Positions 38,031-48,612 of a stretch of DNA of 64,000 nucleotides are shown here, piece after piece. The DNA is from Pseudomonas pseudonitroreducens (lineage in GTDB: Bacteria; Pseudomonadota; Gammaproteobacteria; Pseudomonadales; Pseudomonadaceae): assembly GCF_021603645.1 (NCBI RefSeq), contig NZ_BQHJ01000006.1, forward strand, positions 310,001-374,000, given 5' to 3'. Positions within the stretch are counted from its first letter, which is position 1, and every line of letters begins with the position of its first letter. The notes below the pieces were generated by a model. It was not told the DNA's origin. It did no database searches and worked only from the letters and a program-made list of their open reading frames with translations. The translations under genes and the position numbers were made by a program.

Positions 38031-38675
38031 TTAGATCCCGCCCGTTAGGGTCTTCTGTGCCGCGTAGCCAAGGCGTTCGACGAGTTCGCCACGCAGGCGC
38101 TCGCGCACATCGGCCAATGCGATGGGGCCAGCCAGCTGACTGAGCTGGGTCATGGCCATGCCTGCGTAACCGCAGGGATTGATGCGTCGAAAGGGTTCCA
38201 GGTCCATGTCCACGTTCAAGGCCAGACCATGGAAGGAGCGGCCATTGCGGATGCGCAGGCCGAGGGATGCGATCTTCGCGCCGTCCACATAGACGCCCGG
38301 AGCATCGGGTTTGGACACAGCGGTAACACCGTAGCTGTCCAGCAGGCCGATAAGGCTCTGTTCGATGCGCGAGACGAGGTCGCGCACACCGATGCCGGAG
38401 CGGCGCACGTCAAGCATCAGGTAGGCGACCAGTTGGCCGGGACCGTGATAGGTCACCTGGCCGCCACGGTCGACCTGGACCACCGGGATGTCCCCGGGAA
38501 ACAGCACGTGCTCGGCCTTGCCGGCCTGGCCCTGGGTGAACACACGCTCGTGCTCGAGCAACCAGACCTCGTCGGGCGTGCCGGGCTCGCGCTCGGCGGT
38601 GAAGCGCTGCATGGCGTGCCAGGTCGGCTCGTAAGGAAGGATTCCCAGCTCACGAAAGCCCAGCGTTTCGCCCAT
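38031..38675 (-). CDS. lipB: Octanoyl-ACP:protein transferase
   Basis: This 214-residue enzyme transfers octanoyl groups from ACP to lipoyl domains. Motifs are [20 protein letters not shown], the catalytic Lys in [11 protein letters not shown] and the Cys in [10 protein letters not shown]. It forms lipA's substrate. The ATG overlaps the preceding DUF493 stop as ATGA, so the three genes ybeD-lipB-lipA are an operon. Confidence 0.97.
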   Translation of the reverse strand: MGETLGFRELGILPYEPTWHAMQRFTAEREPGTPDEVWLLEHERVFTQGQAGKAEHVLFPGDIPVVQVDRGGQVTYHGPGQLVAYLMLDVRRSGIGVRDLVSRIEQSLIGLLDSYGVTAVSKPDAPGVYVDGAKIASLGLRIRNGRSFHGLALNVDMDLEPFRRINPCGYAGMAMTQLSQLAGPIALADVRERLRGELVERLGYAAQKTLTGGI

Positions 38676-38986
38676 CAGAGCACCATGTGGACGCGGCCGG
38701 TGGCGCGCAGGTCTTTATGGATGTTCTGCAGTTGGTCAACGCCGGTAGCGGTGATCAGCACCTGCACGGACAGGAAACGGCCGTTGCGGCTGTCACGGGT
38801 GACCAGGGTGGTGATGTCGAGGTCCGGCGCGTGGCGCTGGATGACTTCGATGACCAGATCGGAGAAACCTTCGCCGGCGTCGCCGATGACCTTGATCGGA
38901 TAGCGTTCGCAGGGGAACTCGATCTTCGGTGCGGGTTGCTCATTCTCGGTATTGAGACGATCGACAGAATCAGGGGTATCAGTCAT
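38675..38986 (-). CDS. ybeD: DUF493 (YbeD) family protein
   Basis: This 103-residue ACT-like protein has [20 protein letters not shown] and [22 protein letters not shown]. YbeD is conserved just upstream of lipB in many bacteria. An allosteric or regulatory role in lipoate metabolism is suspected from fold and position, not shown. Length is normal. Confidence 0.92.
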   Translation of the reverse strand: MTDTPDSVDRLNTENEQPAPKIEFPCERYPIKVIGDAGEGFSDLVIEVIQRHAPDLDITTLVTRDSRNGRFLSVQVLITATGVDQLQNIHKDLRATGRVHMVL

Positions 38987-39143
38987 GGCTCTCGCGGGCG
39001 GGTGGCCCGCCTCCGCATGAGCGTCCGGGATCGGGGCGCTCCGGGTGGATCGGACGGCGGCCGCCGGGCCACGGGGGGACCCGGCAGTCGCAGGCGGGCA
39101 TTTTACCCGAGTTTACGACTGCGCGGGCAGGTCAATCCCAGCC

Positions 39144-39153
39144 TTGTATACAA
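39144..39153. promoter_or_regulatory. TTGTATACAA palindrome between dacC and ybeD
   Basis: A perfect 10-bp palindrome sits 24 bp past the dacC stop, upstream of the ybeD-lipB-lipA operon. GCAGTCG/CGACTGC arms (39084-39122) and GTAAAAT, a possible -10 on the minus strand, follow. It resembles GntR-type operators. The role is a guess. Confidence 0.35.
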
Positions 39154-39176
39154 AAGTGCAAGGCCGGGACGAGCGG

Positions 39177-40334
39177 TCAGTTGAACAGACCGTAGAAGAA
39201 CATGCGCAGGCTGTCCCAGATGCGGCGGAAGAAACCACCCTCTTCCACGGCGTTCAGGGCGACCAGGTCGGAGGTGCGGACCACCTTGTCACCCAGCTTG
39301 ACCTCGACCTTGCCGATCACCTGGCCCTGCTGGATCGGCGCCACCAGGTTGGGCTCGACGACCATGTTGGCCTGCAGCTGCTTGAGCTGGCCGCGCGGCA
39401 CGGTCATGGTCAGGTCGTCGGACAGGCCGGCCTTCACTTCGTGGTCGGAGCCTTTCCAGACCATGGCCTTGGTCAGCTCGGCGCCCTTCTTGTAGAAGGT
39501 CTGGGTTTCGAAGAAGCGGAAGCCGTAGGTCAGCAGCTTCTGGGTCTCGGCGGCGCGGGCCTGCTCGCTGTTGGTGCCGAACACCACGGCGATCATGCGC
39601 TGGCCGTCACGCACTGCGGAAGCCACCAGGCAGTAGCCGGCTTCGTCGGTGTGGCCGGTCTTCAGGCCGTCGACGGTCTTATCGCGCCACAGCAGCAGGT
39701 TGCGGTTGGGCTGCTTGATGTTGTTCCAGAAGAACTCTTTCTGCGCGTAGATCGCGTAGTGGGTCGGCTCGCCGTAGATGATCGCGCGGGCCAGGACAGC
39801 CATGTCCTTGGCGGACGAGTAGTGATCCGGGTTGGGCAGGCCGGTGGCGTCCATGAAGTGGGAGTTGCTCATGCCCAGCTTCTGCGCGGTGGTGTTCATC
39901 ATGTCGGCGAAGGCGTCTTCGCTGCCGGCGATGTGCTCGGCCAGGGCGACCGAGGCGTCGTTGCCGGACTGGATGATGATGCCGTGCAGCAGGTCGCTCA
40001 CCGAGACCTGGGAGCCGACCTTGATGAACATGCGCGAACCGCCGGTACGCCAGGCGTGCTCGCTGACGGTGACCAGGTCGGATTCGGCGATGCGGCCGCC
40101 TTCGATTTCCTTGGTGGCGATATAGGCGGTCATCAGCTTGGTCAGGCTGGCGGGCGGCAGACGCTCGTCGCCGGCGTTCTCGACCAGGATGTTGCCGCTG
40201 GCGCCGTCCATCAGCACCCAGGCCTTGGCCGCGAGCTGCGGGGCGGCGGGAACGACTTCAGCTGCCCAGCTGGCCACGGGGGCGCTGAACAGCACGAGCA
40301 AGGACAGGCGTTTGGCGAAGTTGAAGATGTTCAT
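39177..40334 (-). CDS. dacC: D-alanyl-D-alanine carboxypeptidase (PBP5/6)
   Basis: This 385-residue penicillin-binding protein has a signal peptide (ends APVASWA), the catalytic SLTK (LPPASLTKLMTAY), SGN (IIQSGNDASVALAEH) and KTG (DGLKTGHTDEAGY) motifs. The C-terminal amphipathic helix anchors it to the inner membrane. It trims pentapeptides in peptidoglycan. It stands between rlpA and the lipoate genes as in P. aeruginosa (dacC). Confidence 0.95.
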   Translation of the reverse strand: MNIFNFAKRLSLLVLFSAPVASWAAEVVPAAPQLAAKAWVLMDGASGNILVENAGDERLPPASLTKLMTAYIATKEIEGGRIAESDLVTVSEHAWRTGGSRMFIKVGSQVSVSDLLHGIIIQSGNDASVALAEHIAGSEDAFADMMNTTAQKLGMSNSHFMDATGLPNPDHYSSAKDMAVLARAIIYGEPTHYAIYAQKEFFWNNIKQPNRNLLLWRDKTVDGLKTGHTDEAGYCLVASAVRDGQRMIAVVFGTNSEQARAAETQKLLTYGFRFFETQTFYKKGAELTKAMVWKGSDHEVKAGLSDDLTMTVPRGQLKQLQANMVVEPNLVAPIQQGQVIGKVEVKLGDKVVRTSDLVALNAVEEGGFFRRIWDSLRMFFYGLFN

Positions 40335-40360
40335 CCGTCTCTCTGGGGTTTACTAATGGT

Positions 40361-40381
40361 CAAACAATCCCCCGCGGGGGA
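40361..40381 (-). terminator. Terminator after rlpA
   Basis: The 14-bp palindrome TCCCCCGCGGGGGA is followed on the minus strand by TTGTTTG. It lies between rlpA and dacC, so the elongation cluster may end here in part. Confidence 0.65.
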
Positions 40382-40429
40382 ACTCGTGAGGCGGCCTCTG
40401 CGTGCCGCTATTGCGCGTGCGCTGGAATC

Positions 40430-41455
40430 TCAGTCCAGGCGCACGAGCTTGGGTTGGCCAAGGTTGGCCACGCGGATGCTGTCCTGCATCCGGCTTGCTT
40501 CATCCTGCGTTCCGATCGGCCCCAGGCGCACCCGGTACAAGGTCTGCTGGTTGACCACGACCGAGCTGATAAAGGATTTCGCCCCCGTCAGGCCGCCGAC
40601 CTTCTCCTTGAGAAGCTCCGCAGCGTCCGGGTTGGCGAAGGCACCCACCTGGAGATACAGGCCATCGACTGGTAATGAAGCGTTTTTTTTTGAGTCGATC
40701 TGGACCGGTGCCACGGGCACAGCGTGCTGCGCCGGCGGCGGGGTGTAGGTTTCGATCGGCTGGGCCATGGCAACTGCCTGCGGCTGCGCGGCGGCGGGCT
40801 GCGCGGCCATCTTCGGCAGGGCCATGATCATCGGCGGTTGCTTGCCCTGGGCAGCCCACCAGCGGTCGGGGTCGATGCCCTCTACCTTGACGTGGGCGGT
40901 GCCGGTCTCGGCATAGCCGAGCTTCTTGGCGGCGGCGAAGGACAGGTCGATCACCCGGTCGGAATAGAACGGCCCGCGGTCGTTGACGCGGACAATGACG
41001 CTCTTGCCGTTGTCCAGGTTGGTCACGCGGACATAGCTGGGCAGCGGCAGGGTCTTGTGCGCGGCGGTCATGCCGTACAGGTCGTACTGCTCACCGTTGG
41101 CGGTGGCCTGGCCGTGGAACTTGGTGCCGTACCAGGAGGCGGTGCCGACCACGCTGTAGGTATTGGAGTTGCTCAGCGGGTAGTAGGTCTTGCCCAGCAC
41201 GGTGTAGGGATTGTTCTTGAACGGCCCGTTGTGCGGCATCGGCACGGCATCGGGGATGCGCGAGACATCCACGTCCCACCAGGGCGCGCCGTCGCGGTGC
41301 GGACGGCTGTAGTCATAGGGCCCGGAAATGCCGCTGCTGGCCACCGGCTGCTGCTGCGGCGCACGGTTGCCGGTGCAGCTGGCGAGGAATACGGTGCTCA
41401 GGCCAACGCAGGCGGCCAGCGACCAGAGGCCGGGACTTGCGATTCGCTTGCTCAA
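40430..41455 (-). CDS. rlpA: Septal-ring lipoprotein RlpA (lytic transglycosylase with SPOR domain)
   Basis: This 341-residue lipoprotein has a lipobox LASCTGN (Cys about 27). The double-psi beta-barrel domain has GTASWYGTKFHGQATANGE, LPSYVRVTNLDNGKSV and VRVNDRGPFYSDRVIDLS. A Pro/Gln-rich linker joins it to a C-terminal SPOR domain (LYLQVGAFANPDAAELLKEK...). RlpA cuts naked glycan at the division site, and SPOR directs it there. Nine consecutive A residues at codons 255-258, directly before the SPOR domain, make a slippage-prone site. The gene lies between sltB1 and dacC. Confidence 0.95.
   Translation of the reverse strand: MSKRIASPGLWSLAACVGLSTVFLASCTGNRAPQQQPVASSGISGPYDYSRPHRDGAPWWDVDVSRIPDAVPMPHNGPFKNNPYTVLGKTYYPLSNSNTYSVVGTASWYGTKFHGQATANGEQYDLYGMTAAHKTLPLPSYVRVTNLDNGKSVIVRVNDRGPFYSDRVIDLSFAAAKKLGYAETGTAHVKVEGIDPDRWWAAQGKQPPMIMALPKMAAQPAAAQPQAVAMAQPIETYTPPPAQHAVPVAPVQIDSKKNASLPVDGLYLQVGAFANPDAAELLKEKVGGLTGAKSFISSVVVNQQTLYRVRLGPIGTQDEASRMQDSIRVANLGQPKLVRLD
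40683..40691 (-). repeat. A9 homopolymer in rlpA
   Basis: The sense strand reads TC-AAAAAAAAA-CG, encoding Ser-Lys-Lys-Asn. It is the longest homopolymer I noticed in coding sequence in this window. One-base slippage would remove the SPOR domain from RlpA. Confidence 0.85.
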
Positions 41456-42483
41456 TGGACACCTCGCGCCTTGGCGATCTCGCCGGCCAGCTGGTGGACC
41501 GCCATGGCGTACATGGCGCTGCGGTTGTAGCGGGTAATGACGTAGAAGTTCGGCAGGCCAACCCAGTACTCGGTGCCCTGCGCGCCTTCCAGGCGCATGG
41601 CGGTGACCATCAGGTCGTCGCGGATCACGTCATGGGTGCGCCAGCCCTGAGAGCGTAGCTGACCGAGGTTCATCTGCGGCTCCAGGCCCTGGGTGAGTGC
41701 GTCTTCGGCGGTGGAGGTGCCGATTTCCGCCTGCGACACCACCGGTTCGCCGGTATGCCAGCCGTGCTGCTTGAAGTAGTTGGCGACGCTGCCGATGGCA
41801 TCGGTGGGGTCGCTCCAGATATTGATGTGGCCGTCGCCGTCGAAGTCCACGGCGTAGGCGCGGAAGCTGCTCGGCATGAACTGCGGCAGGCCCATGGCGC
41901 CGGCATAGGAGCCGGTCAGGCTGAGCGGGTCGACCTGCTGCTCGCGGGCCAGCAACAGGAACTGCTTGAGCTCCTTGCGGAAGAATTCGGCGCGCGGCGG
42001 ATAGTCGAAGCCCAGGGTGGACAGCGCGTCCATCACCTTGAAGTTGCCGGTATTGCGGCCGAAGAAGGTCTCCACGCCAATGATCGAGACGATGTACTGG
42101 GCCGGCACGCCGTATTCCTGCTCGGCGCGGGCCAAGGCCTCGGCGTTCTGGTTCCAGAAGTCCACGCCGCGGTTGATACGCGCGTCGGTGACGAAGATCG
42201 GCCGGTATTCCTTCCAGGTCTTCACCCGTTCGGCGGGGCGCGAGATGGCGTCGAGGATGGACTGCTTGCGCTCGACGTCGTGGAAGACGCCCATGAGCTG
42301 TTCGCCGGCGAAGCCGTAGTCACGGGTCATCTCGCTGACGAACTCGGCAACCTGGGGCGAACCATCGTAGTCGCCCGCGTGGGTTGCGCCGGACATGCCG
42401 ATCGCCCCCGCGATTCCGACCCAATGCACCCCCCTGGCAGCCCAGGCGCGCAGTAATTGCATTCCTTTCTTCACTCTTGTCAT
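41452..42483 (-). CDS. sltB1: Soluble/periplasmic lytic transglycosylase B (MltB family)
   Basis: This 343-residue GH103 enzyme has a signal peptide (AIGMSGATHAGDYDG cleavage region) and no lipobox. It has IVSIIGVETFFGRNTG with the catalytic Glu, TGSYAGAMGLPQFMPSSFR and YAVDFDGDGHINIWS. It acts on murein in the periplasm and is encoded with rodA, mrdA and rlpA, as P. aeruginosa sltB1 is. The start MTRVKKG overlaps the rodA stop as ATGA; MQLLRAW seven codons later is possible. Confidence 0.92.
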   Translation of the reverse strand: MTRVKKGMQLLRAWAARGVHWVGIAGAIGMSGATHAGDYDGSPQVAEFVSEMTRDYGFAGEQLMGVFHDVERKQSILDAISRPAERVKTWKEYRPIFVTDARINRGVDFWNQNAEALARAEQEYGVPAQYIVSIIGVETFFGRNTGNFKVMDALSTLGFDYPPRAEFFRKELKQFLLLAREQQVDPLSLTGSYAGAMGLPQFMPSSFRAYAVDFDGDGHINIWSDPTDAIGSVANYFKQHGWHTGEPVVSQAEIGTSTAEDALTQGLEPQMNLGQLRSQGWRTHDVIRDDLMVTAMRLEGAQGTEYWVGLPNFYVITRYNRSAMYAMAVHQLAGEIAKARGVH

Positions 42484-43634
42484 CAAACCTGGGCGATCCA
42501 CTTCCGGTGGGTGTGGATCGACATCAAAACGCCGAACCCTGACATCAGGGTCACCAGCGAAGTTCCGCCGTAACTAATGAAGGGCAGCGGCACCCCCACC
42601 ACTGGCAACAATCCGCTGACCATACCAATGTTGACGAACACATACACGAAGAAGGTCATGGTGATACTGCCGGCGAGCAACTTGCCGAACAGTGTCTGGG
42701 CCTGCGCGGTGATCACCAGCCCCCGGTAGATCACCAGCAGATACAGCACCAGCAGCAGGCATACCCCGACCAGGCCGAACTCTTCGCCGAGCACGGCAAT
42801 GATAAAGTCCGTATGGCTTTCGGGCAAAAAATCCAGATGGGACTGCGTCCCCAGCAGCCAGCCCTTGCCGAAGACCCCGCCCGAGCCGATGGCCGCCTTG
42901 GACTGGATGATGTTCCAGCCGGTGCCCAGCGGATCGCTTTCCGGGTCGAGGAAGGTCAGCACACGCTGCTTCTGGTAGTCGTGCATGACGAAGTACCACA
43001 TGCCCACCGCGACCGGCACCGCGGCCGAGATCGCGGTGATGATCCAGCGCCAGCGCAGGCCGCCGACGAACAGCACGAAGGAGCCGGAGGCCAGCACCAG
43101 CATGGCGGTGCCCAGGTCCGGCTGCTTGAGGATCAGCACGAAGGGCACCACGATCAGCGCCAGGCCGATCACACTGTGCTTGAATCCGGGCGGCAAGGCG
43201 CGCTTGGAGAGATACCAGGCGATGGTCATGGGCATCAGCAGCTTCATGAATTCCGCCGGCTGGAAGCGGATCACCCCGGGAATGTTGATCCAGCGGGTCG
43301 CGCCCATGGCGTTGTGGCCCATCACGTCCACTACCACCAGCAGGGCCACGCCGATCAGGTAGCCCAGCGGCACCCAGCGGGCAAGGAAGCGCGGCTCGAT
43401 CTGCGCCAGCACGAACATCGCGCCCAGCCCCAGGCCGAAGGACGAGGCCTGCTTGACCAGCAGGTCCCAGCTCTTGCCGCTGGCGGAATACAGGACGAAC
43501 AGGCCCACCGAGCCGAGGGTCACCAGCAGCAGGAGCAGCAGGCCGTCGATATGCAGGCGCTGAAGCAGGCTGGAGCGCCGCTTCATGACGTCTTCGCTGG
43601 ACAGCGTGCGGTCGAAATTTCCGTTCATGGTCAT
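42483..43634 (-). CDS. rodA: Peptidoglycan polymerase RodA (SEDS family)
   Basis: This 383-residue membrane glycosyltransferase has about ten helices. It includes NIPGVIRFQPAEFMKLLMPM, KQPDLGTAMLVLASGSF, IAVLGEEFGLVGVCLLL and the C-terminal LLPVVGVPLPFISYGGTSLV. With PBP2 it builds side-wall peptidoglycan in the elongasome. The ATG overlaps the mrdA stop as ATGA; a second ATG two codons later is possible. Confidence 0.96.
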   Translation of the reverse strand: MTMNGNFDRTLSSEDVMKRRSSLLQRLHIDGLLLLLLVTLGSVGLFVLYSASGKSWDLLVKQASSFGLGLGAMFVLAQIEPRFLARWVPLGYLIGVALLVVVDVMGHNAMGATRWINIPGVIRFQPAEFMKLLMPMTIAWYLSKRALPPGFKHSVIGLALIVVPFVLILKQPDLGTAMLVLASGSFVLFVGGLRWRWIITAISAAVPVAVGMWYFVMHDYQKQRVLTFLDPESDPLGTGWNIIQSKAAIGSGGVFGKGWLLGTQSHLDFLPESHTDFIIAVLGEEFGLVGVCLLLVLYLLVIYRGLVITAQAQTLFGKLLAGSITMTFFVYVFVNIGMVSGLLPVVGVPLPFISYGGTSLVTLMSGFGVLMSIHTHRKWIAQV

Positions 43635-45520
43635 GGTTTGGGCGCCTCCGCCGTGGCCTGCGGTGCGTATTCGGGCTTGAGCTTGCCGGTCTCGTCGAGC
43701 AGCCAGGCGTCGGTAACGGCCTTGAGCACGGGGGCGGCGACACCGGAGCCGGACTCGCCGTTCTCCACCATCACCGCCACGGCGATCTGCGGGTTGTCCG
43801 CCGGCGCAAAGCCGACGAACAGGGCATGGTCACGGTGGCGCTCGAGCAGCTTGGAGCGGTTGTACTTCTCGCCCTGCTTGATCGCCACGACCTGGGCGGT
43901 ACCGGACTTGCCGGCGATGCGGTAGACCGACGTGGCACCGACCTTGTGCGCGGTACCGCGGGCACCGTGGACCACCTGCTGCATGCCGTAGTCCACGAGG
44001 TTCCAGTTGTTCGGGTCCTTGAGCTTGATGTCCGGCATCGGGTCCTCGTCGACCGGCGGCTTGCCGTCGATGGTCCTGGCCAGGTGCGGACGAATCCACT
44101 TGCCCTTGTTGGCCAGCAGCGCGGTCATCTGCGCCAGCTGCAGCGGCGTGGCCTGCATGTAGCCCTGGCCGATGCCGAGAATCAGGGTTTCGCCGGGGAA
44201 CCAGGCCTGCCGGCGCAGGGCGCGTTTCCACTGGCGCGATGGCATCAGGCCCTCGGCCTCGCCGTACATGTCCAGGGCGACGCGCTGGCCGAAGCCGAAT
44301 TCGCTCATGTAGTCGTGCAGGCGGTCGATCCCCAGCTTATGGGCGAGGTCATAGAAGTAGGTGTCGTTGGAGCGCATGATCGCGGTCTCCAGGGTCACCC
44401 AGCCGTCGCCCATGCGGTTCCAGTTGCGGTACTTGTGGTCGTAGTTCGGCAGCTGGTAGTAGCCGGGGTCGAACACACGGCTGGCCGGGGTAACGACCCC
44501 GGCATCGAGGCCGGCGATGGCCACTGCCGGCTTCACCGTCGAGCCCGGCGGGTACAGGCCGCGCAGCACGCGGTTGTACAGCGGGCGGTCTTCGGAGTCG
44601 CGCAGGGCCGCGTAATCCTTGAAGCTGATGCCGGTGACGAACAGGTTGGGGTCGTAGGCCGGCTGGCTGACCATGGCCAGCACTTCGCCAGTAGACGGCT
44701 GGATCGCCACGATAGCGCCGCGACGACCGGCCAGAGCGGTTTCGGCGGCGGCCTGCAGCTTGCTGTCGATGCTCAGCACGATATCGCGGCCGGAGATCGG
44801 CTCGGTACGCTTGAGCACGCGCAGGACGCGGCCACGGGCGTTGGTCTCGACTTCCTCGTAACCCACGGTGCCGTGCAGCGCATCCTCGTAGAACTTCTCC
44901 ACGCCGGTCTTGCCGATGTGGTGGGTGCCCGAATAGGCCACCGGATCGAGTCTCTTCAGTTCGGCCTCGTTGATCCGCCCGACATAGCCGACCGAGTGGG
45001 CGAAGTGCTCACCCAGCGGGTAATGACGGACGAACTGCGCGGCCACGTCGACGCCGTTCAGACGGTACTGGTTCACCGCGATGCGGGCGATCTGCTCCTC
45101 GGACAGCTCGAACATGATCGGCACCGGCTCGAACGGCCGGCGCCCCTGCTTCATGCGCTTCTCGAAGATGGCCTTGTCTTCCTCGGTGAGGCCGAGGATG
45201 TCCACCAGGGTCTTGAGCGTCTCCTGCAGGTTCTCGGTGCGCTCACGGGTGATGGTCAGGCTGAAGCTGGGGCGGTTGTCGGCGATGATCACCCCGTTGC
45301 GGTCGAAGATCAGCCCGCGATTGGGCGGAATCGGCTGCACGTGGACGCGGTTGTTCTCCGACAGCGTCGAGTGGTAGTCGTACTGCGTCACCTGCAGGTG
45401 ATACATGCGCGCCACCAGCACCAGGGCGAGCAGGAAGATCGCCACCCCGCCGACGATGACGCGGGCGCGGACCAGACGGGCGTCCTTCTCGTGGTCCTTG
45501 AGCTGTATCGGCTGCGGCAT
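43631..45520 (-). CDS. mrdA: Penicillin-binding protein 2 (elongation transpeptidase)
   Basis: This 629-residue bitopic protein has an N-terminal membrane helix (ARVIVGGVAIFLLALVLVAR), a pedestal domain and a transpeptidase domain. The catalytic Ser lies in PPGSTVKPAVAIAGLD, SND in MRSNDTYFYDLA and KSGT in RIAGKSGTAQVV. It cross-links peptidoglycan together with RodA. It starts 15 nt after the rlmH stop, so the genes form a long operon. Confidence 0.97.
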   Translation of the reverse strand: MPQPIQLKDHEKDARLVRARVIVGGVAIFLLALVLVARMYHLQVTQYDYHSTLSENNRVHVQPIPPNRGLIFDRNGVIIADNRPSFSLTITRERTENLQETLKTLVDILGLTEEDKAIFEKRMKQGRRPFEPVPIMFELSEEQIARIAVNQYRLNGVDVAAQFVRHYPLGEHFAHSVGYVGRINEAELKRLDPVAYSGTHHIGKTGVEKFYEDALHGTVGYEEVETNARGRVLRVLKRTEPISGRDIVLSIDSKLQAAAETALAGRRGAIVAIQPSTGEVLAMVSQPAYDPNLFVTGISFKDYAALRDSEDRPLYNRVLRGLYPPGSTVKPAVAIAGLDAGVVTPASRVFDPGYYQLPNYDHKYRNWNRMGDGWVTLETAIMRSNDTYFYDLAHKLGIDRLHDYMSEFGFGQRVALDMYGEAEGLMPSRQWKRALRRQAWFPGETLILGIGQGYMQATPLQLAQMTALLANKGKWIRPHLARTIDGKPPVDEDPMPDIKLKDPNNWNLVDYGMQQVVHGARGTAHKVGATSVYRIAGKSGTAQVVAIKQGEKYNRSKLLERHRDHALFVGFAPADNPQIAVAVMVENGESGSGVAAPVLKAVTDAWLLDETGKLKPEYAPQATAEAPKP

Positions 45521-45535
45521 CGAAAACGGCTACGA

Positions 45536-46003
45536 CTACTTGTGGTAAGGGTGCCCGGACAGGACTGTCCAGGCGCGGTAGATCTGCTCGCCGACCAGGA
45601 TCCGCACCAGCGGGTGCGGCAGGGTCAGCGGCGACAGCGACCAGCGCTGCTCGCTGCGCGCGCAGACCTCCGGCGCCAGGCCTTCCGGCCCGCCGACCAT
45701 GAGGTTGACGGTGCGCGCGTCCAGGCGCCAGCGGTCGAGCTCCTGCGCCAGCTGGGGGGTGCTCCAGGGCTTGCCTTCGACTTCCAGGGTGACAATGCGT
45801 TCCCCAGGCTGGACCTTGCTCAGCATGGCCTCGCCTTCCTGGCGGATCAGCCGCGCCACGTCGACATTCTTGCCGCGCGTGTTCAGCGGAATCTCCACCA
45901 GTTCCAGGGACAGCTCCGAGGGCAGGCGCTTGACGTACTCCGCCCAGCCCTCTTCCACCCAGCGCGGCATGCGCGAGCCGACCGCGATCAGACGCAGACG
46001 CAC
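45536..46003 (-). CDS. rlmH: 23S rRNA pseudouridine-1915 N3-methyltransferase
   Basis: This 155-residue SPOUT methyltransferase modifies m3Psi1915 in helix 69. It has [19 protein letters not shown] at the start, LNLxVGGPEG-like [14 protein letters not shown], and the C-terminal [20 protein letters not shown] that binds SAM in the knot. The start is a GTG at 46003; longer in-frame sequence upstream runs into rsfS. The length is exactly that of the family. It begins 4 nt after the rsfS stop. Confidence 0.95.
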   Translation of the reverse strand: MRLRLIAVGSRMPRWVEEGWAEYVKRLPSELSLELVEIPLNTRGKNVDVARLIRQEGEAMLSKVQPGERIVTLEVEGKPWSTPQLAQELDRWRLDARTVNLMVGGPEGLAPEVCARSEQRWSLSPLTLPHPLVRILVGEQIYRAWTVLSGHPYHK

Positions 46004-46007
46004 GAGC

Positions 46008-46361
46008 TTACTCGGCGCTGTGCTGGGCGCGGCTCTGCTCGGCGCCCTGCCACAGGCGCTCCAGGTCGTAGAACTGGCGGGTGGCCGGCTGCATGACATG
46101 GACCACGACGTTGGCGAGGTCGATCAGAACCCACTCGCCGCCTTCCTGGCCTTCACTGCCGATCGGGCGCACGCCCTGTTCCTTGACCTTCTCCAGCACG
46201 TTGTCGGCCAGCGACTTGACCTGACGGCTGGAGGCACCGGTGGCGATGACCATGACGTCGGTGATGCTGGTCTTCTCGCGCACGTCGATGACGGTGATGT
46301 CCTGCGCCTTGAGATCTTCCAGGGCGGCGATGGTCAGTTCGACCAGTTGTTCGGTTTGCAT
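46008..46361 (-). CDS. rsfS: Ribosome silencing factor RsfS
   Basis: This 117-residue protein has [24 protein letters not shown] and [20 protein letters not shown]. RsfS binds L14 and blocks subunit joining under starvation. It lies 19 nt after nadD and 4 nt before rlmH, the usual ordering. Length and motifs are typical. Confidence 0.95.
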   Translation of the reverse strand: MQTEQLVELTIAALEDLKAQDITVIDVREKTSITDVMVIATGASSRQVKSLADNVLEKVKEQGVRPIGSEGQEGGEWVLIDLANVVVHVMQPATRQFYDLERLWQGAEQSRAQHSAE

Positions 46362-46380
46362 GTATGACTCTCTGACTCGT

Positions 46381-48302
<1,922 letters not shown>

Positions 48303-48612
48303 GATCTAACGCGTCTGCGTGAGGGAAATGCGCAAGTATAGCGGGAGCGCCCCCTCAGCGGCCAGCCGCAGCAGCCGGCCGGTCAGCGGTGCGCTTCGCG
48401 TAACGCCAACCACCTCCCACGCCACGCCCCATCGGTGAAACGGTGACATCCCCCGGCTCTCCAGGCCCCTCCGCCGCCCGAAGGTTGGGTAACCAAATTC
48501 GTATCGGCTGGTTACTTTGCAAGCATGGCTCATTGCCCCCGTTGCGATCGCATTGCCAGGGAGGCGCGCCAGGGAAGAACAACAAGAGGCGGTCCACCGC
48601 CGGAGAACTGCC
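48303..48612. promoter_or_regulatory. Divergent intergenic region with GTAACCA inverted repeat
   Basis: No gene is seen in these 310 bp. GTAACCA (48489-48495) and TGGTTAC (48509-48515) form a 7-bp inverted repeat with a 13-nt spacer, about 100 bp upstream of the hydrolase ATG, and are a possible regulator site. CGGAGAACTGCC is the hydrolase ribosome-binding region. Confidence 0.4.
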
